A DNA stretch of 64,000 nt from an uncultured bacterium (GTDB lineage: Bacteria; Bacteroidota; Bacteroidia; Bacteroidales; Bacteroidaceae). The stretch's first letter is position 1; each line of letters starts with the position of its first letter. Shown here piece by piece: positions 1 to 8,787 of the stretch. A program made the translations under genes and the position numbers. The stretch lies in contig CAJMSE010000014.1 in the NCBI GenBank assembly GCA_905216025.1, positions 1 to 64,000 on the forward strand, written 5' to 3'. The notes beneath the pieces are model-generated. The model was not told the origin of the DNA. It made no database searches and was given only the letters and a program-made list of their open reading frames with translations.

Positions 1-45
1 TTCAAAAGATTTTTATTAGTTCTTTTTTACCGACGCAAAGTTAAA

Positions 46-212
46 GTAGGGCCAGAGCCTCGTCTTTGGCCGCAGCCCGCAAGGGCTTTTGACACGAACA
101 TCCGCCATCCGGACATCCCATGCCTCCCTCGTGGATTTGCATTGAACGATGCCACCACGGTTTTGCCAAAAGCCCTCACGGGCTACGGCCAAAGACAAGG
201 CTCTGGCCCTAC
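46..212. repeat. R4 palindromic repeat, copy 1
   Basis: Two arms of about 45 bases face each other: a left arm at 46-91 (GGGCCAGAG, then GTCTTTGGCC, then GCCCGCAAGGGC) and its near-perfect reverse complement at 167-212. The spacer of about 75 bases holds no gene. Related copies lie at 33168-33312 and 58176-58303. The arm also contains its own small hairpin (AGCCCGCAAGGGCT). No transposase is nearby, so this is a non-autonomous dispersed repeat of unknown origin. Confidence 0.85.
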
Positions 213-214
213 CG

Positions 215-290
215 CGTGAACCGGCACATTCAACCGCGTGGACCGTCACATCCGATTGCGCTAACGCGCACATTCAATTGCGTGGACGGC
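215..290. repeat. 22-base-period degenerate tandem array
   Basis: About three and a half units of 22 bases run directly after the R4 repeat. They start CGTGAACCGGCACATTC, CGTGGACCGTCACATCC and CGCTAACGCGCACATTC. Unit length is constant while the sequence drifts. The period is the same as in the GTAAC arrays, although the sequence differs. Function unknown. Confidence 0.6.
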
Positions 291-438
291 GCTTTCTCCT
301 CCGCTGCTTCCCAGTTTCCCAATCGCTCCCAGTTTTCCCTGTATTCCCATCTCCTCCCATCCTTTTCCTCCGCCCCTCCCGCTGGTTCCGGGCTGGGCTC
401 AACACCCCGCCGTTTCCCCGCAGGCTCTTCTCTTATTT

Positions 439-547
439 GTTACCACCGCCCCGTAACGATGTTACGTGCCGTTCGTCACACTGTTACGTGTGGCGCGTCA
501 CATCGTTACGCGTGGCACGTAACACTCTTACGCGCGCCTCGTAACAC
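439..547. repeat. R5 array of 22-base GTAAC/GTTAC units, copy 1
   Basis: Four to five contiguous 22-base units, each opening with GTAAC or GTCAC and carrying GTTAC or CTTAC about 8 bases later (GTAAC-N3-GTTAC is a dyad), followed by a GYGTGGC-like stretch. The units abut without spacers, so this is not a CRISPR array. Similar arrays occur at 25677-25800 and 58754-58846. Confidence 0.8.
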
Positions 548-938
548 CGGCGGCATTTCTCCATGACATATCCGGATGCACCATTTCATGCCGGACAACG
601 CTCTCCCGCACCGTGCCGGCAGAATCACCTTCCCGTCTATTCCGAAATCCGATACACCTTATTATATATACGCGCGCGAAGCCATGATGCCATATTCCCC
701 GTCATTACAGCAGCCCGAAACCCGCTATCCGCCCCATCATCCGGCATTCATTTTACATGTATAGGTATGCAAAATATACGCCGAAAACTGCAAATTTATA
801 CATATTATATAAGTATTGCGTTTCTTACAGAATGATATTTTTTAGCCCGAAATAGTTATTTAGTTGCATTATGTAATATAGAAAATTGCTATTTGTGTTA
901 AAATAATGAGCCGAAAAGGCTTTTTTTGATTGGCAAAG
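548..938. other. Non-coding stretch upstream of the susC promoter
   Basis: I see no credible gene here. It is AT-rich towards the 3' end, as expected upstream of a strong promoter, and contains one copy of the recurring motif ACCTTATTATATATA at 656-670. Short open frames in this stretch lack plausible protein sequence. Confidence 0.6.
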
Positions 939-969
939 TTGTGCAAAAAGAAAATTATCCTTAACTTTG
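939..969 (+). promoter_or_regulatory. Bacteroidota-type promoter of the susC operon
   Basis: TTG at 939-941 and TAACTTTG at 962-969 with a 20-base spacer match the -33/-7 consensus of the Bacteroidota housekeeping sigma factor. Transcription would start near 975, giving a leader of about 45 bases ahead of the susC ATG at 1020. Confidence 0.75.
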
Positions 970-1019
970 CAAGTTGTAACGAAAAATATTATTAAATATT
1001 TAAATTAAAGACAAAAGAA

Positions 1020-4000
1020 ATGCTTATAAAGAAATTCTTGACGGCATTCGTCTGCATCCTGCTGCTGTCGGCCCCGGCGTTCGGTCAGGGCAGCCGCATC
1101 AGCGGTACTGTCGTTGACGAGCACGGCGAGCCAGTGATTGGCGCGTCCGTGATGATCAAGGGCAGCAAGACGGGTACCGTTACGGATGTTGACGGTAAGT
1201 TCTCCGTCAGCACGACAGCGAACAAGACCCTGGTGATAAGCTACATCGGCTATGACAGCAGGGAAGTTAAGGCCCGCAACGGGCTCAGGGTAACGCTGAC
1301 CGCCAACGCGACGCAGCTCGACGGAGTGGTCGTGACGGGCATGCAGAAATTGGACAAGAGATTATTTACCGGAGCGACGGCAAAGATTGAGGCCGACAAG
1401 ACGAAGCTCGACGGTGTGGCCGACGTGAGTCGTGCACTCGAAGGGCGCGTCTCGGGCGTGTCGGTGCAGAACGTCAGCGGAACGTTCGGTACGGCTCCGA
1501 AAATCCGCGTGCGCGGTGCCACGTCTATCTACGGCTCGTCGAAGCCCCTCTGGGTCATCGACGGAGTCATTCAGGAAGATGCCGTCGACGTCAGCTCGGA
1601 CGACCTCTCGTCGGGCGACGCCGTGACGCTGATTTCAAACGCGATATCAGGACTGAGCGCCGACGACATCGAGAGCTTCCAGGTGCTCAAGGACGGCTCG
1701 GCCACATCTATATATGGTGCGCGCGCGATGGCCGGCGTTGTCGTCATCACGACGAAGCGCGGAAAGGCAGGCCGCAGCACCGTCAACTACACGGGCGAGT
1801 TCACATACCGCCTCAAGCCTAACTACAGGAACTATGATATAAGCAACTCGCAGGAGCAGATGGGCATTTATCAGGAGATGGAGAAGAAGGGATGGCTCGA
1901 GTTCTCCCAGCTCGCCAACGGCTCTACGTCAGGCCTCTATGGCAAGATGTACAACCTCATCGCCAAGTACGACGAGACGAAGGGCGAGTTCGGCCTGCCC
2001 TATACGGAGGCCGCCATGAACGGATACCTGCAGCAGGCAGAGTTCCGCAACACCGACTGGTTCGACCTGCTCTTCAACAACAACATCGTGCAGCAGCACT
2101 CTGCCAGCATCTCCACCGGTTCAGAAAAGGCCAACCTCTACGCGTCGGTGTCTATGATGAACGACCCGGGATGGACGAAGCAGAGCAGCGTGGAGCGCTA
2201 CACGGCCAACATGAACGCCACGTTCAACCTGTCGAAGAAGCTGTCGGTAAGCCTTCTCACCAACGGCTCCTACCGTAACCAGAACGCTCCGGGCACGCTC
2301 AACCAGAGCGTGGACGTCGTTTCGGGTGCCGTGAACCGCGACTTCGACATCAACCCGTTCAGCTACGCGCTGAACACGTCGCGCACGCTCGACCCTAACG
2401 AGACGTATACGCGCAACTTTGCGCCGTTCAACATCTTCAGCGAGCTGGACAACAACTACATCGAACTCAACGTGACGGACATGAAGTTCCAGGGCGAGGT
2501 GTCGTGGAAACCCCTTCAGGGCCTCGAGTTCAAGGCCATGGGAGCATACCGCGTGCAGCGCTCGTCGCAGGAACACTACATCATGAACAAATCCAACCAG
2601 GCCGAGGCATACCGCGCCGGAGTGGGCAACCCGAACATACAGGACCGCAACCCCTACCTTTACAAGGACCCGTCGAAGCCCAACTCGCTGCCTGTCTCGG
2701 TGATGCCGTCGGGCGGTATCTACACGCGCAACGACTATACCGTGAACCAGCTCGACTTCCGTGCCACGGGACAATATAACAAGGTGTGGAACGACACCCA
2801 CATCATGAACCTCTTTGCGGGTATGGAGGTCAACAAGACAGACAAGGAACAGATATTCCATTCCGACTACGGCGTGGACTACGACAATGCCCGCCTTGTG
2901 ACGATGACGCCCGATTTCTTCAAGCAGGCCAAGGAGGAAGGCACCGTGCTGTCGTCGTTCGCCGAGGCGTGGACGCGCAGTCTGGCCTACTTCTTCAGCG
3001 GCAGCTACTCATACAAGGGCCGCTATACCGGTAACTTCACCATGCGCTACGAGGGCACCAACAAGCTCGGCAAGAGCCGCAGTGCCCGCTGGCTGCCCAC
3101 ATGGAACGTCTCCGGCGCATGGAACGTGCACGAGGAGAGCTTCTTCAAGAACTGGATGGAGCGCTCGCGCAACCTCCTCTCGCACCTTGCATTCCGCGTT
3201 TCGTACTCGCTGACGGCCGACCGCGGCCCCTCTTCGGTGTCGAACGCGCTGCCGATATACCTCGCCTCGAACATCTGGCGCCCGCAGGGAGACCAGGTAG
3301 AGACGGGTCTCGTGCTCAACATGATTGCCAACAACGAGCTGACATACGAGAAGAAGCACGAGCTCAACCTCGGTCTTGATGCCGGACTGTTCAACAACCG
3401 CATCAACCTGAACTTCGATATATACTGGCGTCAGAACTACGACCTCATCGGATACATACAGACCCAGGGTGCCGGCGGCTTCATCAGCAAGCTCGGAAAC
3501 GTGGCCACGATGCGCTCGCACGGTGTGGAGGCCACGCTGAGCACGCACAACATCGTCAGCCCCAAGTTCAAGTGGGACAGCGACCTGACCTTCGCTTACG
3601 CCAAGAACACCATCACCGAACTCGACTCGCGCTCGAACGCCATCAGCCTCTGCACGGGTACCAGCTCGACCCACTTCCGCGAGGGATACCCCGTCTCGGC
3701 ACTGTTCTCGATACCGTTCGTAGGCCTTAACGACGAGGGTCTGCCACAGTTCATCAACGAGAAGGGCGAGGTGACCACCACGGACATCAACTTCCAGGAG
3801 TACGAGAACCTCGACTTCCTCAAGTATGAGGGCCCGACGGAGCCGACCGTCACCGGCGGTTTCAACAACACCCTCACCTACAAGAACTGGCGTCTGAACG
3901 TGTTTGTAACCTACTCGTTCGGCAATAAGATACGCCTCGACCCGGTGTTCGCCGCCGCCTACTCGGACATGTCGGCCATGCCGAAGGAGTTTAAGAACCG

Positions 4001-4358
4001 CTGGGTGAAGCCGGGTGACGAGAATACCACCACCGTGCCCACCATAGCGTCGCGCCGCCAGTATAACAACGACCCGCAGCTGAGCTATGCCTACAACGCC
4101 TACAACTACTCTACCGAGCGCGTTGCCGACGGCGGCTTCATCCGCCTGAAGGACGTCTCGCTGTCGTACGACCTGCCGCGGGCTTTCGTCACGAAGCTCG
4201 GCCTGAGCCATGCATCGCTCAAGCTCGACGCCACGAACCTCTGGCTCATCTATGCCGACGACAAGCTGAACGGCCAGGACCCCGAGTTCATCAACTCCGG
4301 AGGTGTGGCAACGCCTATGCCAAAGCAGTTCACCTTCACCGTGCGGCTGGGTATCTAA
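1020..4358 (+). CDS. SusC/RagA-family TonB-linked outer-membrane transporter
   Basis: This 1112-residue protein should import a bulky nutrient (glycan or peptide) through the outer membrane using TonB energy. A signal peptide (residues 1-22) is followed by a carboxypeptidase-regulatory-like beta domain (about 26-100, ISGTVVDEHGEPVIGA). The plug domain carries the SusC hallmark SIYGARAMAGVVVITTKRG near residue 228, and a long beta barrel ends in FTFTVRLGI with an aromatic/hydrophobic strand typical of outer-membrane insertion. Length fits the family (about 1000-1100). It is the first gene of a block with SusD, a zinc metallohydrolase lipoprotein and a DUF4302-like lipoprotein. That combination suggests a peptide or protein-derived substrate more than a polysaccharide, which is inference. 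No dedicated regulator gene lies next to it. Confidence 0.95.
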   Translation: MLIKKFLTAFVCILLLSAPAFGQGSRISGTVVDEHGEPVIGASVMIKGSKTGTVTDVDGKFSVSTTANKTLVISYIGYDSREVKARNGLRVTLTANATQLDGVVVTGMQKLDKRLFTGATAKIEADKTKLDGVADVSRALEGRVSGVSVQNVSGTFGTAPKIRVRGATSIYGSSKPLWVIDGVIQEDAVDVSSDDLSSGDAVTLISNAISGLSADDIESFQVLKDGSATSIYGARAMAGVVVITTKRGKAGRSTVNYTGEFTYRLKPNYRNYDISNSQEQMGIYQEMEKKGWLEFSQLANGSTSGLYGKMYNLIAKYDETKGEFGLPYTEAAMNGYLQQAEFRNTDWFDLLFNNNIVQQHSASISTGSEKANLYASVSMMNDPGWTKQSSVERYTANMNATFNLSKKLSVSLLTNGSYRNQNAPGTLNQSVDVVSGAVNRDFDINPFSYALNTSRTLDPNETYTRNFAPFNIFSELDNNYIELNVTDMKFQGEVSWKPLQGLEFKAMGAYRVQRSSQEHYIMNKSNQAEAYRAGVGNPNIQDRNPYLYKDPSKPNSLPVSVMPSGGIYTRNDYTVNQLDFRATGQYNKVWNDTHIMNLFAGMEVNKTDKEQIFHSDYGVDYDNARLVTMTPDFFKQAKEEGTVLSSFAEAWTRSLAYFFSGSYSYKGRYTGNFTMRYEGTNKLGKSRSARWLPTWNVSGAWNVHEESFFKNWMERSRNLLSHLAFRVSYSLTADRGPSSVSNALPIYLASNIWRPQGDQVETGLVLNMIANNELTYEKKHELNLGLDAGLFNNRINLNFDIYWRQNYDLIGYIQTQGAGGFISKLGNVATMRSHGVEATLSTHNIVSPKFKWDSDLTFAYAKNTITELDSRSNAISLCTGTSSTHFREGYPVSALFSIPFVGLNDEGLPQFINEKGEVTTTDINFQEYENLDFLKYEGPTEPTVTGGFNNTLTYKNWRLNVFVTYSFGNKIRLDPVFAAAYSDMSAMPKEFKNRWVKPGDENTTTVPTIASRRQYNNDPQLSYAYNAYNYSTERVADGGFIRLKDVSLSYDLPRAFVTKLGLSHASLKLDATNLWLIYADDKLNGQDPEFINSGGVATPMPKQFTFTVRLGI

Positions 4359-4392
4359 ACGGAATAAGTAAACAAATAGAGACATAAATACA

Positions 4393-6138
4393 ATGAATAT
4401 AGCATATAGATATAAAGCATTGCTGTGCTGTGCTGCCGCCGTCGCCCTCACCTCGTGCGACGATTTCCTCGATACGCTGCCCGACGAGCGCGTGGAGATT
4501 ACCACCGAGGACCAGGTAGTGAAGCTGCTTACCACGGCATACTCCAACGGAAACTACGGCTGGCTGTGCGAGTTGTCGAGCGACAACGTCATCGATATCC
4601 AGTCGCCTTACTATGCCACGCAGTCTAACGGCGACCAGATAAGGGTATACTATAACCTCACGGCCTATGGCCGCGAGGACGACGAGGCATTCCGCTTCGA
4701 GCCGGTAAGGTCGTCCACCAGCACCGACTCCCCCTCGATGATATGGGAGGGATGCTACGGAGCCATCGCCACGGCCAACCATGCACTCGAGGTGATAGAG
4801 CGGATGAGGCAGGCTGGCGGCGGCACCATGTCGCCCAACCTCTCTGCCGCATACGCCGAGGCCCTGCTGTCGCGCGCCTATCACCACTTCATCCTCGTCA
4901 ATGTGTTTTCCCAGGCTTGGAAGTCGGACGAGGCGAGCCGGGCTGACAGGGGCGTGCCCTACGTGACAGAGCCTGAGGTAGACCTCGTGAAAGAGTACAA
5001 CCGCAGCACCGTCGCCGACACCTACGCCAAGATAGAGGCCGACCTCGAGGAGGGCTTGAAGTACGTCAGCAATATCAACTACCAGATGCCCAAGTGGCAC
5101 TTCAACGTCAGTGCCGCCCATGCCTTCGCCGCACGCTTCTATCTCTACAAGCGCAACTACGACAAAGTGATTGAGCATGCCAATGCCGTGCTCGGCACCG
5201 ATTACTCCGTGCTGCCGTCGCTGCTGATGGACTATTCGGGCTTCGACGACTGCACGCGCTCTACAGACTATGCCGAGATATGGCAGGGACCGAACGAGCC
5301 GAACAACCTTATGCTCATCAGCACCAACTCCGTGCAGTGGCGCCGCTCCATCGGCTACCGCTATGCTTGTGCCGGTCCGGCCATCCGCGACATCATCATG
5401 CACCTCGGCCCCAACTGGCGCTGGTATACGATGCCTGCCGCCGGTGTCGGCGGAGGCACGTTCTGGGACGGAAACCAAGACCACGGCTTCACGAGCTCGC
5501 GCATCGCCGAGCGCTTCGAATACTCGGATAAGGTGGCCGGAATTGGCTATCCGCACGTCATCCGCCGTGAGTTCACCGCCACGGAGCTGCTCCTCGAGCG
5601 TGCCGAGGCATACCTGCTCGGACGCAATAACCTCGATTCGTGCGAGGCAGACCTCATCGCCTACGAGGAGAGCCGCCAGTCGTTCTCGGAGAAGGAAAAG
5701 GCTTTCTACACATCAGGAGGCGCACTCACCCCGCTCACGCATGATATGATAGTGCGCTACTACCGTCAGACGACGAACAGCAACGTGCTTCCTGACTGGG
5801 ACTTCATGCAGAACATGGACCCCGAACTCGTGGTCACGGACGAGATGCTGCCCTATATGAACTGCATCAACGACATGCGCCGCTATGAGGTTGCCTACAG
5901 CGGACACCGCTTCTTCGACCTCAAGCGCTGGGCCATGCCCTGGTCGCACACCTACGGCAACGCCGAGAGCTCGACCACGGTGACGCTCGGGTGGAACGAC
6001 CCGCGCCGCGCCATCGAGGTGCCGCAGGAGGTGCTCGCCGCCGGAATGGAGTCGTCACGTCAGCCCGCGCTCGAGGGAGACAATGCCAAGTCGAAGGCTA
6101 CGGGCCGCTACACGGGCACCCCGTCATTGAAGAAATAA
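4393..6138 (+). CDS. SusD/RagB-family surface nutrient-binding lipoprotein
   Basis: A 581-residue partner of the SusC transporter, starting 34 bases after it. The N-terminus is a lipoprotein signal ending TSC with Cys22, followed by DDFLDTLP, the classic start of mature SusD proteins. The family is built on TPR-like helices that cap the SusC barrel and hold substrate at the cell surface. The C-terminal part has the usual RRYEVAYSGHRFFDLKRW segment of the SusD domain (about residues 495-515). The ligand cannot be told from sequence. Confidence 0.95.
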   Translation: MNIAYRYKALLCCAAAVALTSCDDFLDTLPDERVEITTEDQVVKLLTTAYSNGNYGWLCELSSDNVIDIQSPYYATQSNGDQIRVYYNLTAYGREDDEAFRFEPVRSSTSTDSPSMIWEGCYGAIATANHALEVIERMRQAGGGTMSPNLSAAYAEALLSRAYHHFILVNVFSQAWKSDEASRADRGVPYVTEPEVDLVKEYNRSTVADTYAKIEADLEEGLKYVSNINYQMPKWHFNVSAAHAFAARFYLYKRNYDKVIEHANAVLGTDYSVLPSLLMDYSGFDDCTRSTDYAEIWQGPNEPNNLMLISTNSVQWRRSIGYRYACAGPAIRDIIMHLGPNWRWYTMPAAGVGGGTFWDGNQDHGFTSSRIAERFEYSDKVAGIGYPHVIRREFTATELLLERAEAYLLGRNNLDSCEADLIAYEESRQSFSEKEKAFYTSGGALTPLTHDMIVRYYRQTTNSNVLPDWDFMQNMDPELVVTDEMLPYMNCINDMRRYEVAYSGHRFFDLKRWAMPWSHTYGNAESSTTVTLGWNDPRRAIEVPQEVLAAGMESSRQPALEGDNAKSKATGRYTGTPSLKK

Positions 6139-6166
6139 CAACAGTAACACTTTAAGGAAGAAGAAA

Positions 6167-7396
6167 ATGAAACACGATATAAAGATTCTGATGGCGGCAC
6201 TCTTTGCCGTGCTGCTCTCCGGAAGCCTCGCCTCGTGCTCCGACGACGACTTCGACGCCACGATATTCTCCACCGTCGACAAGCCGCTCGACCGCACGGC
6301 ATACACCTTCCCCCTCGACACGTTCGTGAAGGTGCACTTCCAGGAGCCTTACAACATGAAGTATCTCTACCGCATGGAAGACGTGGGCTCGGACATGGAC
6401 TATAACCTCGTGCCCTGCTCGTACGACAAGTGCACCATACTCGCCGTGCTCTGCGAATATCTCTGGTATGATGCATACAAGGAAGTGGTCAGCGAGGAGT
6501 TCCTCAAGAAGTACAGCCCGCGCATCATCCACGTGATAGGTTCGCCGGCATACAACCCCTCGTCGGGTACCGAGGTGCTCGGAACGGCCGAGGGCGGACT
6601 GAAGATAACCCTCTACAACGGCAACAACCTCTCGCCCTCGGATATTGAATACATGAACGAGATGTTCTTCAAGACCATGCACCACGAGTTCAGCCACATC
6701 CTGAACCAGAACGTCAACCGGCCCACAGACTTCGACCTGATTTCCAACGGACGCTATAACGTCACCAGCTGGCAGGACACTCCCGACTCCGTGGCCCTCG
6801 GACAGGGCTTCATCACGCCCTACGGCTCGTCGCAGGCAGGTGAAGACTGGGTGGAAATAATAGCCAACTACATCGTCAAGGACGACAACACGTGGAACCG
6901 CATGCTCGGTGCCGCCGAATACGACTGGGAGGAAGTGGACTACAACGTGGGCGACTTCGACCGTGCCGTGGCTGCCGGTGCCGACCGCGACACGCTCGGA
7001 TACATGATAAAGGTGGGCTCATACTCAGGCGGCCAGCCCGAGACCTACAAGGTGCAGCGCAAGCGCGTGGTGCGCGACGATACCAATACGGCCGTGCTCA
7101 ACGAGGAGGGCAAGCCCACGTTCACCGACGATGACGGCGTGAACGGCCGCGCGGTGATTCTCCAGAAACTCGGCATGACGCGCGACTGGCTGAAGGAAAA
7201 CTTCGGCTACGACCTCGACAAGATGCGCGCTGAGGTGCAGAAGCGCCAGTGGGTGACCGACGAGAACGGCGACTTCGTGCGCGATGCGTCTGGCAACTAC
7301 ATCAACAAGCTGACCTACCGCAATGCCGACGGCACCGTGCTCATCGACCAGCTGCTCGGCGAGATAGAGAAATTCAAGGAACTGCAGAACAAATAA
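6167..7396 (+). CDS. SusC/D-associated zinc metallohydrolase lipoprotein
   Basis: A 409-residue lipoprotein (lipobox ending ASC, Cys24) with a zinc-protease motif HEFSH at residues 173-177 in MHHEFSHILNQ. Proteins of this type (substrate import-associated zinc metallohydrolase lipoproteins) are regularly found next to SusC/SusD pairs and are thought to be surface peptidases. The gene is 28 bases downstream of susD and probably co-transcribed. The third zinc ligand is not obvious; E283 or a nearby acidic residue is possible. Substrate unknown. Confidence 0.85.
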   Translation: MKHDIKILMAALFAVLLSGSLASCSDDDFDATIFSTVDKPLDRTAYTFPLDTFVKVHFQEPYNMKYLYRMEDVGSDMDYNLVPCSYDKCTILAVLCEYLWYDAYKEVVSEEFLKKYSPRIIHVIGSPAYNPSSGTEVLGTAEGGLKITLYNGNNLSPSDIEYMNEMFFKTMHHEFSHILNQNVNRPTDFDLISNGRYNVTSWQDTPDSVALGQGFITPYGSSQAGEDWVEIIANYIVKDDNTWNRMLGAAEYDWEEVDYNVGDFDRAVAAGADRDTLGYMIKVGSYSGGQPETYKVQRKRVVRDDTNTAVLNEEGKPTFTDDDGVNGRAVILQKLGMTRDWLKENFGYDLDKMRAEVQKRQWVTDENGDFVRDASGNYINKLTYRNADGTVLIDQLLGEIEKFKELQNK

Positions 7397-7411
7397 CGAT
7401 AAACACTCTGA

Positions 7412-8767
7412 ATGAAAATGAATAAGAAGAATATACTGTCATTGGCGCTGCTGGCCGGAGTGTCCCTGGCGTTCACCGGCTGTGCCGGCGAGGAGGAAGA
7501 CCTATTCTCTTCCTCAGCGGCAGAGCGCCTCACCGCGGCGACGGCCGAATATACCGGCCGCCTGGCCGACATGGGCGGAAAGTGGACCATGGAATACTAT
7601 CCCACCAACGGCGACGAAGCCCCGCAGGGACTTGGCTATCTGATGCTGCTCGACTTCAATGCAGACCGCTCCGTGAAGGTCGCCATGAACAACAGCTTCA
7701 CCGGTAATGTATATAAGGAGGACGTATCGGTATGGGAAATGATAGCCGACAACGGCCCTGTGCTGACGTTCAACACATACAACGAGTGCCTGCACGCATT
7801 CTCAGACCCGGCCGACATCAGTTTCACCACCGGCACGCTCAACGACGAGACGGGCCTCGGCGCCGAGGGAGACTATGAGTTCATCGTGCTCAGTCTCGGC
7901 GACAAGGCCACCGAAGGCATGCTCAAGGGAAAGAAACGCGGCGTCTACGACCGCATCATCCGCCTGCCGGAAGATACCGACTTCGAGACCTACATGGCCG
8001 ATGTACAGGCTTTCCACAACACCATCTTCCCCGCGTCGGCTCCCAACTATGCGCAGCTGAACTTCGGCGGGGAGACCTTCCGCATCGACGAGGGTAACTC
8101 CGGGATGCCCAACATCTACCTGCTCGGCACGGATGCCATCGTCAACGAGAGCCGCCGCCCCTTCCTGATAACGAAGCATGACGGCACGTACCGCCTGCGC
8201 TTCCGCGACGAGATGACGGCCGCCGACGGCTCGAAGGCACAGGAGTTCATCTATGATGAGGAGTCGCAGGTGTTCACCGCCGAGGGAAACGCCGCTGCCA
8301 CGATAACCGGGCCGGATGCCACGACGTTCCTTTTCAACAGCAAGTGGCAGTGGAACCGAACGTCAGAGATGTCGGAGTCTATGGCTAAGATATGCAACGA
8401 CATGCGTTCCGGCTTCTCTTCCCTGAAGCTGACGTTACAGAATATGCGTCTTATCCGTCAGGACGAGAGCACCATGGCGTTCACCATCTCCTACCGTCCG
8501 CAGGGCTCTCCGCAGGTCACGGTGACCTATCTGTTCGATGTCACTGAGGTGGAGGGCGCTGTGACGCTGGCCTATCGAGAGCCTGTTGTCACTGGCAGCG
8601 TCAATGCTCAGGCCGTTCTCGATGCCGTGGAGAGCGTAGGAGACATGCTCGAAGCGCTCAGCGGCACGTTTATTGGCGAGCCTGCCGACTCTAAGTTTGA
8701 CCTTACGAGAGTGAAACTGAAATCCGCTGACTCAGAGGATAAGTGGATTACGGTAACATATTATTAA
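7412..8767 (+). CDS. DUF4302-like lipoprotein
   Basis: 451 residues with a lipobox (TGC, Cys24; ATG at 7418 is an alternative start). The sequence after it, including GKWTMEYYPTNGDEAPQGLGYLMLLDF, resembles the DUF4302 family, which commonly follows SusD and zinc metallohydrolase lipoprotein genes. It is presumed to be an accessory surface lipoprotein of the uptake system. It lies 15 bases after the metallohydrolase gene. No catalytic motif is seen. Confidence 0.75.
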   Translation: MKMNKKNILSLALLAGVSLAFTGCAGEEEDLFSSSAAERLTAATAEYTGRLADMGGKWTMEYYPTNGDEAPQGLGYLMLLDFNADRSVKVAMNNSFTGNVYKEDVSVWEMIADNGPVLTFNTYNECLHAFSDPADISFTTGTLNDETGLGAEGDYEFIVLSLGDKATEGMLKGKKRGVYDRIIRLPEDTDFETYMADVQAFHNTIFPASAPNYAQLNFGGETFRIDEGNSGMPNIYLLGTDAIVNESRRPFLITKHDGTYRLRFRDEMTAADGSKAQEFIYDEESQVFTAEGNAAATITGPDATTFLFNSKWQWNRTSEMSESMAKICNDMRSGFSSLKLTLQNMRLIRQDESTMAFTISYRPQGSPQVTVTYLFDVTEVEGAVTLAYREPVVTGSVNAQAVLDAVESVGDMLEALSGTFIGEPADSKFDLTRVKLKSADSEDKWITVTYY

Positions 8768-8787
8768 TCATTTCAAATATTCAGGTT

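Noticed and set aside
439..547. Possible CRISPR array
   Set aside because: Units are 22 bases and abut directly with no unique spacers, and no cas gene is in the window.
3009..4547. Long minus-strand open frame opposite susC/susD
   Set aside because: It is a by-product of GC-rich codon use on the coding strand; its protein is Val/Arg/His-rich with no domain, and it spans the ends of two solid genes.
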